Assembly (NCBI GenBank): GCA_937902995.1
Contig: CALEKY010000062.1
Span: 62,001-126,000, forward strand
Source: an uncultured Sinobacteraceae bacterium
GTDB lineage: Bacteria; Pseudomonadota; Gammaproteobacteria; Steroidobacterales; Steroidobacteraceae
DNA: 64,000 nucleotides
Reading direction: 5' to 3'
Part shown: positions 1 to 8,307 of the stretch, in pieces
Layout of the letters: every line of letters begins with the position of its first letter
Numbering within the stretch: position 1 is the first letter of the stretch
Notes under the pieces: generated by a model
Told to the model about the DNA's origin: nothing
The model's input: only the letters and a program-made list of their open reading frames with translations
The model's database searches: none
Program-made: the position numbers and the translations under genes

Positions 1-557
1 ATTTCGGGCGCAACATCATTCCGGAAGCCTTGTCGCGATTGAAGGTTTACGCCTACCCGTTCCGCGACCGCAAGACGCGCGTGCAACAGTATTGGCGGGA
101 CGTGGGGACGGTCGATGCGTTCTACGAAGCCAACATGGAGCTCATCTACGTCAACCCCGAGCTCAACATCTACGACGAGCAGTGGCCGATCTGGACTTAT
201 CAGCGCCAGTACCCGCCGGCGAAGTTCGTGCTCGACGACGAAGGACGGCGCGGCATGGCGATCAATTCGATGGTGTCCGGCGGATGCATCATTTCCGGCG
301 CGCACGTCAACCAGTCGCTCTTGTTCTCCAACGTGCGTGTCGAAGAACGCAGCTACGTGGAGCGATCGGTCATCTTTCCCGACGTGCGCATCGGTCCGGA
401 CTGCGTGATCAAGAACGCGATCATCGACACTGGCGGTATCGTCCCGGCCGGCACGCGCATCGGGGTCGATCGCGAGGAGGATGCGCGGCGCTTCTACATC
501 AGCGAAAAGGGTATCGCGCTCGTCACCCGCGACATGCTGGCGCGTTTGCGCACATAA
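1..557 (+). CDS. glgC: Glucose-1-phosphate adenylyltransferase, C-terminal part (5' truncated by window)
   Basis: The reading frame is already open at base 3 and ends with TAA at 555-557. Only about the last 185 residues are present. They include the FG..IIP segment and the AYPF turn, followed by the left-handed beta-helix domain, with hexapeptide-like turns such as VIFPDVRIG. In the family this enzyme makes ADP-glucose from glucose-1-phosphate and ATP, the committed step of bacterial glycogen synthesis; the C-terminal helix holds the allosteric and tetramer contacts. glgA, the next pathway step, lies 0.6 kb away on the other strand. The catalytic N-terminal half lies outside the window. A TTG at 30 is an internal codon, not a start. 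Confidence 0.93.
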   Translation, partial: FGRNIIPEALSRLKVYAYPFRDRKTRVQQYWRDVGTVDAFYEANMELIYVNPELNIYDEQWPIWTYQRQYPPAKFVLDDEGRRGMAINSMVSGGCIISGAHVNQSLLFSNVRVEERSYVERSVIFPDVRIGPDCVIKNAIIDTGGIVPAGTRIGVDREEDARRFYISEKGIALVTRDMLARLRT

Positions 558-608
558 TTCGCGGCATGTCCGGCGACGGTGCCGGGGTTGCATGCTGCGA
601 GGGTCGTG

Positions 609-1076
609 ATGAAGGTATTCGTCTGGCGCTGTTCGTTGTTCGCTGTCGTCGGGTTGCTTGCAGCGTGCTCGGCGCTCGCGCCGAAGCTCGAAGCGCCGAC
701 TCTCGCGCTGGTCAACGTCAGGATGACGTCGGCGGACATGTTCAATCAGAACTTCATCGTTCGCGTGCACGTTGAGAACCCGAACGACCGCGACCTGCCC
801 GTGAACGGGATCGATTACAAGCTTTTCCTCGAGGGCGACAGCTTTGCTGAAGGCGTATCGAACAAACCGTTCGTGATTCCCGCGAACGGCGAAACCGAGT
901 TCGACCTGCCGGTTCGGACGAATTTCGTGAGCAGCCTGGGCCGTCTCGTCTCGCGTCTGCAGGGCCGTAAGCAGGTGCAATACGTCATCGAAGGCAAGGT
1001 GCTCACCGATATCGGATTCCTCAGCAAGATTCCGTTCCGCCAGAGCGGCACGGTGGATTTGACGACGCTGAAGTGA
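609..1076 (+). CDS. LEA type 2 / WHy-domain lipoprotein
   Basis: A protein of 155 residues starting at ATG 609 (MKVFVWRC). The signal peptide ends in the lipobox LLAAC, so it is probably a lipid-anchored periplasmic protein. The mature part (LALVNVRMTS, then VHVENPNDRDLPVNGIDYKL) matches the single beta-sandwich of the LEA14/water-stress-and-hypersensitive-response family, including the V.NPN signature. Family members are linked to desiccation or stress tolerance, but no bacterial molecular role is settled. A longer form from 579 would put residues before the signal peptide and is unlikely. It lies between the end of glgC and a heptamer repeat that starts six bases after its stop. Confidence 0.82.
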   Translation: MKVFVWRCSLFAVVGLLAACSALAPKLEAPTLALVNVRMTSADMFNQNFIVRVHVENPNDRDLPVNGIDYKLFLEGDSFAEGVSNKPFVIPANGETEFDLPVRTNFVSSLGRLVSRLQGRKQVQYVIEGKVLTDIGFLSKIPFRQSGTVDLTTLK

Positions 1077-1081
1077 CGCAA

Positions 1082-1111
1082 GGCTATAGCCTGTGGGCTG
1101 TAGGCTGTAGG
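1082..1111. repeat. GGCTGTA-type heptamer repeat (locus A)
   Basis: Four consecutive 7-base units begin six bases after the LEA-gene stop; the last two are both GGCTGTA, with variants GGCTATA and GCCTGTG before them. The locus lies in the convergent gap before the 3' end of glgA. No inverted partner was seen. Confidence 0.8.
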
Positions 1112-1163
1112 AGAAGGAAGACGCACACACCGCGCTCCGCCGAGGCTAGGCGGTGGCGGTCGT

Positions 1164-2612
1164 TTATCCGAGCAGGGACGCGTAGAGTCGCTCGTATTCG
1201 CCGGTCTGTTTTTCCCACGAGAAGTCCTGCGACATCGCGTTGCGTACGATCTGATTCCAGGTCTCCTGGTCCTTGTAGAGGTCCAAAGCGGTGTGAATCG
1301 CCCACTGCACGGCAGGTGCATCGAAATCGTTGAAGACGATGCCGGTGCCCGTGCGCGTCGCGGGATCCCACATTTGCACCGAGTCGGCCAGGCCGCCGGT
1401 CCTGCGCACGATGGGCACAGTGCCGTATTTCAGACTGTACATTTGATTGAGGCCGCACGGCTCGTACTGCGACGGCATCAAGAACATGTCGCTCGCCGCC
1501 TCGATCAGATGCGACAGCTCCTCGTTGTAGCCGCGATGAAAGGAGACGCGGTCGGGGAATCGGTGCTGCAGGCTCGCGAAGAAATCTTCGTAACGAGCTT
1601 CGCCGCTACCGAGCGCGACGAGCGCAACGTCGCGGCTCATGAGCACGTCGGGTAGCGCATCGAACAGCAGATCGAATCCTTTCTGGACCGTCATTCGCGA
1701 CACGATGCCGATGAGCGGTGTCGACGATGCCACGGGCAAGTTCAGCCAATCGAGCAGTGCGCGCTTCGTGGCCGCCTTCCCCGATAGGTCGTCGATCGAA
1801 TAGCGGTGCTTGAGGTAACGATCCGTCGCGGGATTCCATTCGGAGTAGTCGACACCGTTCAAAATTCCTACGACGCCGTCGCCGCGCGCGCGCAAAACCG
1901 TGTCGAGCCCGTGACCGCCGAGCGTCGTGCAAATCTCCTGCGCATAGGTGGGGCTGACGGTCGAGACGCGATGTGCGTGGCGGATGCCTTCGCGCAACCA
2001 GTTGAAGTCACCGCTCGAGTGCACGATCGGGTCGACGAGATCGCGGACGTCGGTGCCGACGTCGTAGAGCGTTGCGGCGGGGAAGAAGCCTTGATAGCCG
2101 ATGTTGTGAATCGACAGCACCGTGCGCGCATTCGCGAACAGGCGGTCCCACGCATATGCCGACTTCAACAGCAGCGGCATCAAAGCCGTGTGCCAATCGT
2201 TGCAATGGACGATGTCCGGTGCGAAGACGAGCCGTTGGCAAGTCTCGAGGGCGGCACGTTGGAGCACGAGGAACCGCAAGTGTTCATCCGGAGCGTTCGT
2301 ATAGATCGACGGGCGATCGAACGCGGCAGGGCAATGAATTAGATATAGCGGCACCGAGGAATCCGGCAGGCGCGCCTCGAGCACGGAGAAGCGATATCGG
2401 TGATCGCCCAACTGCAATTCGACGTGCTGCGCGGAATCGACGGGCGTCGCGCCGAGTGCCGACAAGCCGATGCTCGAATAGAGCGGCATGAACACGCGAA
2501 TGTCATGGCCGCGGGCGTGCAAGTAGCGCGGGAGACTGCCGGCGACATCGGCGAGCCCGCCGGTCTTGGCAAGCGGAGCGACTTCCGAGGCGACGAAACA
2601 GATCCTAGGCAT
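1164..2612 (-). CDS. glgA: Glycogen synthase (ADP-glucose type, GT5)
   Basis: A protein of 482 residues, close to the usual 477-500. The N-terminus MPRICFVASEVAPLAKTGGL carries the K-T-G-G-L ADP-glucose-binding motif, and the C-terminal Rossmann half has the E.CGLNQMYSLKYGTVP region typical of GT5 retaining glycosyltransferases. It transfers glucose from ADP-glucose to the non-reducing end of alpha-1,4-glucan in the cytoplasm. It lies 51 bases downstream of phaR on the same strand and is convergent with glgC and the LEA gene. Glycogen and polyhydroxyalkanoate genes are therefore adjacent, forming a carbon-storage block. Confidence 0.97.
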   Translation of the reverse strand: MPRICFVASEVAPLAKTGGLADVAGSLPRYLHARGHDIRVFMPLYSSIGLSALGATPVDSAQHVELQLGDHRYRFSVLEARLPDSSVPLYLIHCPAAFDRPSIYTNAPDEHLRFLVLQRAALETCQRLVFAPDIVHCNDWHTALMPLLLKSAYAWDRLFANARTVLSIHNIGYQGFFPAATLYDVGTDVRDLVDPIVHSSGDFNWLREGIRHAHRVSTVSPTYAQEICTTLGGHGLDTVLRARGDGVVGILNGVDYSEWNPATDRYLKHRYSIDDLSGKAATKRALLDWLNLPVASSTPLIGIVSRMTVQKGFDLLFDALPDVLMSRDVALVALGSGEARYEDFFASLQHRFPDRVSFHRGYNEELSHLIEAASDMFLMPSQYEPCGLNQMYSLKYGTVPIVRRTGGLADSVQMWDPATRTGTGIVFNDFDAPAVQWAIHTALDLYKDQETWNQIVRNAMSQDFSWEKQTGEYERLYASLLG

Positions 2613-2663
2613 GCAACAAAGAGAACGACTCGTGCGCGGCGTGGCGTTGCCGGAGTCGGAACT

Positions 2664-3209
2664 TCAGTCCCTACCGGCACCTGCTCGGCCAGGCTCTTCG
2701 GGTGCGTTCTCGTCGTTTTCGTCGCGAGCGCCGGTCGGCTTCTGCGGGGACGGTTGGACGGGCGGCGGGCCGAAAGCTGCTAGAAGGCTTTCCTGCATCT
2801 TGCCCCAGAGCTCGAGATTGTGTCGCGTCAATTCGGACATTGCGGTGAGCGGTGCGCTCGTCATCATGCGCGCAAGCTGCGATTGCACGACTTCTTGCTG
2901 CCGCATGAAGGTCTCGACGCTTTTCTCCAAATACGTGCTCAAGAAACCTTGCAGCGAGTTGCCGTAGAAACGGATCAACGATTCCAGCAGCTGCGTCGAC
3001 AGGATCGGTCGGCCGAACTGCTCCTGATCGGCAATGACCTGCAGCAGGATGAGTCGCGTGATGTCCTCGTTCGTCTTGTCCTCGATGACCTTCACGCGTT
3101 CGCCGGCGATCACCATGTTACGAATGTCGTCGAGAGTGATGTGCCGACTCTGAGACGCATCGTACAAGCGACGATTCGCGTACTTCTTGATCACTCGTTC
3201 TGCGCTCAT
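2664..3209 (-). CDS. phaR: Polyhydroxyalkanoate synthesis repressor PhaR
   Basis: A protein of 181 residues. The N-terminal 60 residues (KKYANRRLYD, then ITLDDIR) are the PhaR DNA-binding domain, followed by the PHB-accumulation regulatory domain (about residues 65-140) and a Pro/Glu-rich tail. In other bacteria PhaR binds both PHA granules and DNA, and represses phasin and its own gene until polymer forms. ATG at 3209 is preceded by a GAGAGG ribosome site. The gene is divergent from phaE-phaC, so the 258-base gap between them is the likely control region. Confidence 0.94.
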   Translation of the reverse strand: MSAERVIKKYANRRLYDASQSRHITLDDIRNMVIAGERVKVIEDKTNEDITRLILLQVIADQEQFGRPILSTQLLESLIRFYGNSLQGFLSTYLEKSVETFMRQQEVVQSQLARMMTSAPLTAMSELTRHNLELWGKMQESLLAAFGPPPVQPSPQKPTGARDENDENAPEEPGRAGAGRD

Positions 3210-3467
3210 GGTTGGCCTCTCGCCCGTGATTTCGCGCCCTTGCGAATCGCCGAATCCAGACCTGCTTCCGTAACTTTTCGGGCCGCTCGTCGCATCGAGC
3301 CGCCGGTTTCTGTGACAATAGCCGTTGGCGTCTCAGCCCTGCAGCGCCGCGCAAGCGACCCTAGGTGGACGGCGGCCTAACTGTAACGGCCGTCTTTTGG
3401 CACTGCAACACGAAGCTCGCCGACTGACATAACTCTGCGTTCGGACTCTCGTGGGTCTCACTGGAGC
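3210..3467. promoter_or_regulatory. Divergent phaR / phaEC intergenic region
   Basis: This 258-base gap has no gene and must carry the start signals for phaR (leftward) and phaEC (rightward). A GGAG ribosome site lies just before the ATG at 3468. No promoter or PhaR operator could be fixed by eye. Confidence 0.5.
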
Positions 3468-4244
3468 ATGATGGATCGAGATACAGACTCGGGCGCTTGG
3501 ATCGCCGATTGGATTGCCGAACAGCGGCGAATCTTGGCGGAGCAGTCCCGTGCTGCGGAGGCGCGTCAGCGCGATGGCGCGCGCTCGTTTGCCGCGGGCG
3601 CCGAGAACGAAGGCTCGAGCCGGCCGGCCGATGCGTCAGCCGCTCCAGAATCCGATTTGTTCAATGTCGGCTCGCTGCTCATGAGCGCTTGGACGAGCGC
3701 TCGCTTGTGGCAAACGCATTTCGCCGACCAGTTTGCCGATCTCTTGCGCCGTATACCGCCCGTCGGGCTGGTGCGCGAGCACACAGAAGCTTGGCGTGAA
3801 CTGGCAGAGGCGCATGCCGAATGCACGCGGCTCGAAGGCAAGCTGCGGGAAGAACTAACCAAGGTTCAACTCGCTGCGCTCGATCTGTTGGAGAAGCGAG
3901 TGCGCGAACGCCCCAGCGAGGAGCCGATCGACGGCTTCCGCAAGCTCTACGATTTGTGGGTCGAGTGCGGAGAGCAGACCTATGCGGGGCTCGCACACAG
4001 CGAGGCGTATTCGAAGCTGCAGGCCGAGCTCGGCAACGCCTCGATGCGACTGAAGAACCGGTTGCAGACGGTGCTCGAGCATGCGCTCAAACACCTCGAC
4101 CTACCGACCCGTTCGGAGCTCAACACGTTGCACAGACAAGTACGCGAGCTGCGGCTGCAGTTGGAGGAGCTGACGAGCGCTCCGCGGGCGAAGCGCCCGG
4201 CACGGAAGCAAGCCCGAAAAACACCGAAGGGGCGCAAGCGATGA
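3468..4244 (+). CDS. phaE: Class III PHA synthase, PhaE subunit
   Basis: A hydrophilic protein of 258 residues with a helical, coiled-coil-like C-terminal half (about 125-240) and a very basic tail (KRPARKQARKTPKGRKR). It is called PhaE from the conserved layout (W..DW...Q start, P..G..RE region) and because its stop overlaps the start of the PhaC subunit. In class III synthases PhaE has no catalytic residues but is needed for PhaC activity and granule growth. It is shorter than the roughly 350-residue PhaE of purple sulfur bacteria. Two ATGs lie in tandem at 3468 and 3471; either may be used. Confidence 0.82.
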   Translation: MMDRDTDSGAWIADWIAEQRRILAEQSRAAEARQRDGARSFAAGAENEGSSRPADASAAPESDLFNVGSLLMSAWTSARLWQTHFADQFADLLRRIPPVGLVREHTEAWRELAEAHAECTRLEGKLREELTKVQLAALDLLEKRVRERPSEEPIDGFRKLYDLWVECGEQTYAGLAHSEAYSKLQAELGNASMRLKNRLQTVLEHALKHLDLPTRSELNTLHRQVRELRLQLEELTSAPRAKRPARKQARKTPKGRKR

Positions 4245-5338
4245 GCTCGACGATCGACCACGACAGGATCGCTCGCGAGCTGCGCGAGTTCTCCGATCGA
4301 GTCGCGCGCGGCATTGCAGCGCTTGCAAGCGTGGGCGATGTGACGATCGGCGGCACGCCGAAGGACGAGGTGTTCGCGCTCGACAAGCTCAGGGTCTATC
4401 GCTATCGCCCGCTCGATTTGCTGCCGGGCGTCCGACGCGTGCGCGTGCCGGTGCTCATCTGTTACGCGCTCGTCAATCGGCCCTACATGATGGATCTGCA
4501 GCCGGATCGATCTTTGATCCGACGCCTGCTCGAGCGCGGAGTCGATGTGTATCTCATCGACTGGGGCTATCCCGATGGTGCCGATCGTTATCTCGAAGTG
4601 AGCGATTACGTGCTGCGTTATCTGCCGCGCTGTGTCGAGGCGGTCTGTGCGGCAAGCAATGCGGAGAAGATCAACCTGCTCGGTGTGTGTCAGGGTGGCA
4701 CGTTGTCGCTCTGTTACGCCGCGCTCGAGCCGCGACGCATACGCAACTTGATCACGATGGTGGCGCCGGTGGACTTCCATACGCCGGAGAACCTGCTCAC
4801 CAAGTGGTCGAAGCACATCGATCTCGAGCAGTTCGCGGCCGCAACCGGCAACGTGCCCGGCGAGATGTTGAACGCGCTGTTCCTCGCGTTGATGCCGTTT
4901 CGGCTCATGAGCCAGAAGTACGTCGACTTGATGGATCACATCGAAGACTTGAGCGCGCTAGAGAATTTCCTGCGCATGGAAAAGTGGATCTTCGACAGTC
5001 CGGACCAGCCCGGCGAGATGTTCCGGCAGTTCATGCAATGGTTCGTGAAGGAGAACCGGTTGGCGCTCGGGAAGCTCGAGATCGATGGTCGCCCCGTCGA
5101 CCTGCGACGCATTACGATGCCGGTTCTCAATGTCTTTGCCAGCCAGGATCACCTCGTTCCGCCGTCGGCGAGCCGGCCGCTCGCGCGTCTGGTCGGGACG
5201 CGCGACTACACCGAATACGAGTTTCGGACCGGTCACATCGGCATCTATGTGAGCGGCTCCGCGCAGCGCGAGGTTCCCGAACGTATTGCCCGTTGGTTGC
5301 GCGAGCGCGATGCGCCGTCTCGCAGGCGCAAACGATGA
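4241..5338 (+). CDS. phaC: Class III polyhydroxyalkanoate synthase, PhaC subunit
   Basis: A protein of 365 residues, the normal size for class III PhaC and far shorter than class I/II. It has the lipase-like box G-V-C-Q-G with nucleophile Cys150, a later Asp in FASQDHLVPP and a His in TGHIGIY. It polymerises (R)-3-hydroxyacyl-CoA into PHA on cytoplasmic granules together with PhaE. ATG at 4241 overlaps the phaE stop by four bases (ATGA), so translation is probably coupled. The frame is open upstream to 3821, but that part lies inside phaE and is a shadow. The C-terminus ends in a basic tail. Confidence 0.96.
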   Translation: MSSTIDHDRIARELREFSDRVARGIAALASVGDVTIGGTPKDEVFALDKLRVYRYRPLDLLPGVRRVRVPVLICYALVNRPYMMDLQPDRSLIRRLLERGVDVYLIDWGYPDGADRYLEVSDYVLRYLPRCVEAVCAASNAEKINLLGVCQGGTLSLCYAALEPRRIRNLITMVAPVDFHTPENLLTKWSKHIDLEQFAAATGNVPGEMLNALFLALMPFRLMSQKYVDLMDHIEDLSALENFLRMEKWIFDSPDQPGEMFRQFMQWFVKENRLALGKLEIDGRPVDLRRITMPVLNVFASQDHLVPPSASRPLARLVGTRDYTEYEFRTGHIGIYVSGSAQREVPERIARWLRERDAPSRRRKR

Positions 5339-5364
5339 GCCGACGGCAAAAGGCAAGAACCTAA

Positions 5365-5427
5365 CTCGAAACGTCATGAGCAGCCGCGGGTTGCGGTGTT
5401 ACCTGCGGGTGCGCAGTAGTTTTCAGA
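5365..5427. repeat. Dispersed palindromic element, copy 1
   Basis: An imperfect inverted repeat between phaC and cysK. The left arm begins CTCGAAACGTC, the inner arms are CCGCGGGT and ACCTGCGGG around a loop of about nine bases, and the right arm ends AGTTTTCAG. It shares the order and much of the sequence of the element at 44799-44886. It may act as a transcript-end hairpin after phaC, but no long T-run follows. Confidence 0.6.
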
Positions 5428-5498
5428 AAGGTCCTAGTTGACGCCTTCGTGCGTCACGCTCACTCTCCGCTACCTCATCTGCGACCAGAGACATACCC

Positions 5499-6440
<942 letters not shown>

Positions 6441-6710
6441 CCGCGAAGGCGGGCATGGTTGCAGTGCCGCACCCGCGGCGGGGGTAGCTGGCTTGGAATC
6501 CGCATGCAGCCCGCGCTGCATCGTGTTGAATTTACGATTCTTTACAGCTTGAAATGGGACATCGCCTCTAACGTGCGGTCAACTCTCGCCAAACGCGTAG
6601 AAGATTCGCAATTCGTCACGTCGGTTGCGGCGACTTCGGCGTATCGTGCGTTCCTAAGATTCGAAGCTCGGGCCCTGCGGCGGTGAGCGTCGACGGGGAT
6701 TTTTGTTTTC

Positions 6711-7832
6711 ATGATCGTGAATCTCAGAAGCATTGCGGTCGGGGTGGCTCTCGTCGTCGCGTTTGCCGGCCTCGGATGGTTCGCCATTTCCAATGGCGAC
6801 TCGCCGGCACCGTCGTCCGCGCCCGTTGTAGGCGGCAGGCCGCAATCTTCGGCGCCTCAGGGTCCTGGCCGATTCGGTGGCGATGTGCCCGTCAATGTCG
6901 TCGCTACCCCGATCAAGCGCGTGCCGTTCACACAAGAAGTGGAGGCGGTGGGAACAGCCCGGGCGAACGAAGCTGTCGACATTACAGCGAAGTTGTCGAA
7001 TCGCATCACGGCCATCCATTTCCGCGAAGGCCAGCAGGTCAAAGCGGGCCAGGTGCTCGTGGAGTTCGATAGCGAGCAGGCCCGCGCTACGTTGGCTGAG
7101 GCCGAAGCCGCATTGAAGGACAGCCAAAGCCAGTACAAGCGCAGCCGCGAGCTCTTTGCCACCAAAGCGCTTTCCGAAGCACAGCTCGATCAGATCGAGG
7201 CCACGCTGAAGGCCAACGAAGCGCGTGTGGCCGGTGCACGCTCGCAATTGAACGATACGATCATTCGTGCGCCGTTCTCAGGCCGCGTCGGGCTACGCCA
7301 CGTCAGCGTGGGAAGTTACGTGAACCCGGGTACGGTGATCACGACCCTAGACGATACGAGCGTGATCAAGCTCGATTTCTCCGTGCCCGAGGTGTTTCTG
7401 TCGGGGCTGGAGGAAGGGTTGCCCATTACGGCCCGCACGTCGGCCTATCCGGACGTCGAGTTCAAAGGGCGCGTGGCGAGCATCGACAGCCGTCTCGATC
7501 CAGTCAGCCGCTCGATCGTGGTCCGTGCACACATCGACAATCCGGACGGACGCTTGCGGCCGGGCATGTTCTTGACCGTCAAAGTCATTCGTCCCGGAGC
7601 GCCGGCGCTCATGATTCCTGAGGAAGCCCTCGTGCCCGAAGGGAGCAAGAAGTACGTCTTCGTCGTCGTCGACGGTAAGGCCGTGCGCACGGAGGTGCAG
7701 ACCGGCCGCCGACGTCCGGGGGAAGTGGAGGTCGTCAGCGGTCTCGCAGAGGGCGACCTGGTCGTCACCGAAGGCACTCAGAAGATCCGCGACGGCTCAC
7801 CGGTGACGGTGGTGCAGGGCGTGTCGGGCTGA
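6711..7832 (+). CDS. RND-type efflux periplasmic adaptor (membrane fusion protein), orphan
   Basis: A protein of 373 residues. An uncleaved N-terminal segment (IAVGVALVVAFAGLGWFAI) is the likely inner-membrane anchor. Then come the lipoyl/barrel-sandwich half, a coiled-coil hairpin (about 115-180, A.LAEAEAALKDS), the second lipoyl half (IIRAPFSGRVGLRHVSVGSYV) and beta-barrel and membrane-proximal domains (LRPGMFLTVKV). It resembles MexA/AcrA-family adaptors that link an RND pump to an outer-membrane channel. Oddly, no pump or channel gene follows: a 475-base gap and an unrelated peptidase come next. The pump is presumably elsewhere in the genome, or this is the remnant of a larger operon. Confidence 0.9.
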   Translation: MIVNLRSIAVGVALVVAFAGLGWFAISNGDSPAPSSAPVVGGRPQSSAPQGPGRFGGDVPVNVVATPIKRVPFTQEVEAVGTARANEAVDITAKLSNRITAIHFREGQQVKAGQVLVEFDSEQARATLAEAEAALKDSQSQYKRSRELFATKALSEAQLDQIEATLKANEARVAGARSQLNDTIIRAPFSGRVGLRHVSVGSYVNPGTVITTLDDTSVIKLDFSVPEVFLSGLEEGLPITARTSAYPDVEFKGRVASIDSRLDPVSRSIVVRAHIDNPDGRLRPGMFLTVKVIRPGAPALMIPEEALVPEGSKKYVFVVVDGKAVRTEVQTGRRRPGEVEVVSGLAEGDLVVTEGTQKIRDGSPVTVVQGVSG

Positions 7833-7985
7833 GCGCGAGCCTGAAGGTAGACGCGTTGCGCGCGGTTACCTGTTCGCCAGTCGCGGCGTTTTGTGTGTAG
7901 ATTCCGCGGCGGTGCCGTCGTACATAGCCCTATCCGCTATCCCCAGCCGCCCAGGGCCTTGCGAAGCGCCTACTGTCGCCCCCGC

Positions 7986-8006
7986 CTTCAGTCTTCAGCC
8001 TTCAGC
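7986..8006. repeat. CTTCAGC heptamer repeat (locus B)
   Basis: Three tandem 7-base units, CTTCAGT once and CTTCAGC twice; the reverse complement contains GGCTGAA. It lies 20 bases from the leftward terminator hairpin in the gap after the RND adaptor gene. Confidence 0.75.
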
Positions 8007-8025
8007 TGGCCGCGTATGCGGCAAC

Positions 8026-8057
8026 AAAAAAGCCGGTGGGGGGAACCGCACCGGCTT
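8026..8057 (-). terminator. Leftward intrinsic terminator
   Basis: The nine-base arms AAGCCGGTG and CACCGGCTT (8030-8038 and 8049-8057) enclose a ten-base loop. Read leftward, the hairpin is followed by six T (A-run at 8026-8031). No annotated gene is transcribed leftward into it, since the nearest gene to the right runs rightward, so it implies an unannotated leftward transcript. Confidence 0.7.
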
Positions 8058-8150
8058 GTCCAAAAAGCGCGATTTTCAAAGCGCGCTCTCGCAGGAGGAC
8101 GTTCATTGAGACTCCAGCAAAGCGCGTTAGGTTCAATCCCAGAAATATTA
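8026..8150 (-). ncRNA. Candidate small RNA ending at the 8026 terminator
   Basis: An orphan leftward terminator is preceded (reading leftward) by a six-base-stem hairpin with arms AGCGCG and CGCGCT at 8066-8087, and before that by a CCTCCT motif (complement of 8093-8098) that could pair with ribosome-binding sites. An AT-rich stretch with TAATAT around 8145 could be a -10 element, though no good -35 was found. The 5' end is a guess. The rival reading is a rightward 23-codon leader peptide from TTG 8106. Confidence 0.28.
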
Positions 8151-8307
8151 AAAATTTGTGACCCGCCAGGGAGGTAGCGGCCGTCGCCGCGGGCCGACAG
8201 TGTAGGGGATCGTTGAGAAAAATCTAAAGATCGCCATGACCTTGTACGGCAAACGAGTGCCGTCGGTCGTTGGTAAGATCCTGGGTTATCGAAACTTTGG
8301 ATCCCGT

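Larger units (their letters stand above)
7833..8307. other. 475-base gap without a clear gene
   Basis: The gap holds a three-unit heptamer repeat at 7986-8006, a strong hairpin with a T-run for the leftward strand at 8026-8057, a second hairpin at 8066-8087, and AT-rich sequence near 8140-8160 that contrasts with the GC-rich surroundings. On the plus strand an AGGAGG at 8093-8098 sits seven bases before a TTG at 8106 that opens a 23-codon frame ending TAG at 8175-8177. Nothing is proven to be expressed. Confidence 0.5.

Noticed and set aside
7850..7890. A third copy of the palindromic element
   Set aside because: GGTTACCTG followed by AGTCG and TTTTG recalls the right arm, but no matching left arm is present.
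8118..8140. A tRNA-like T-arm (GGTTCAATCCC)
   Set aside because: The flanking bases do not pair into a five-base T stem and no acceptor or anticodon arm could be built.
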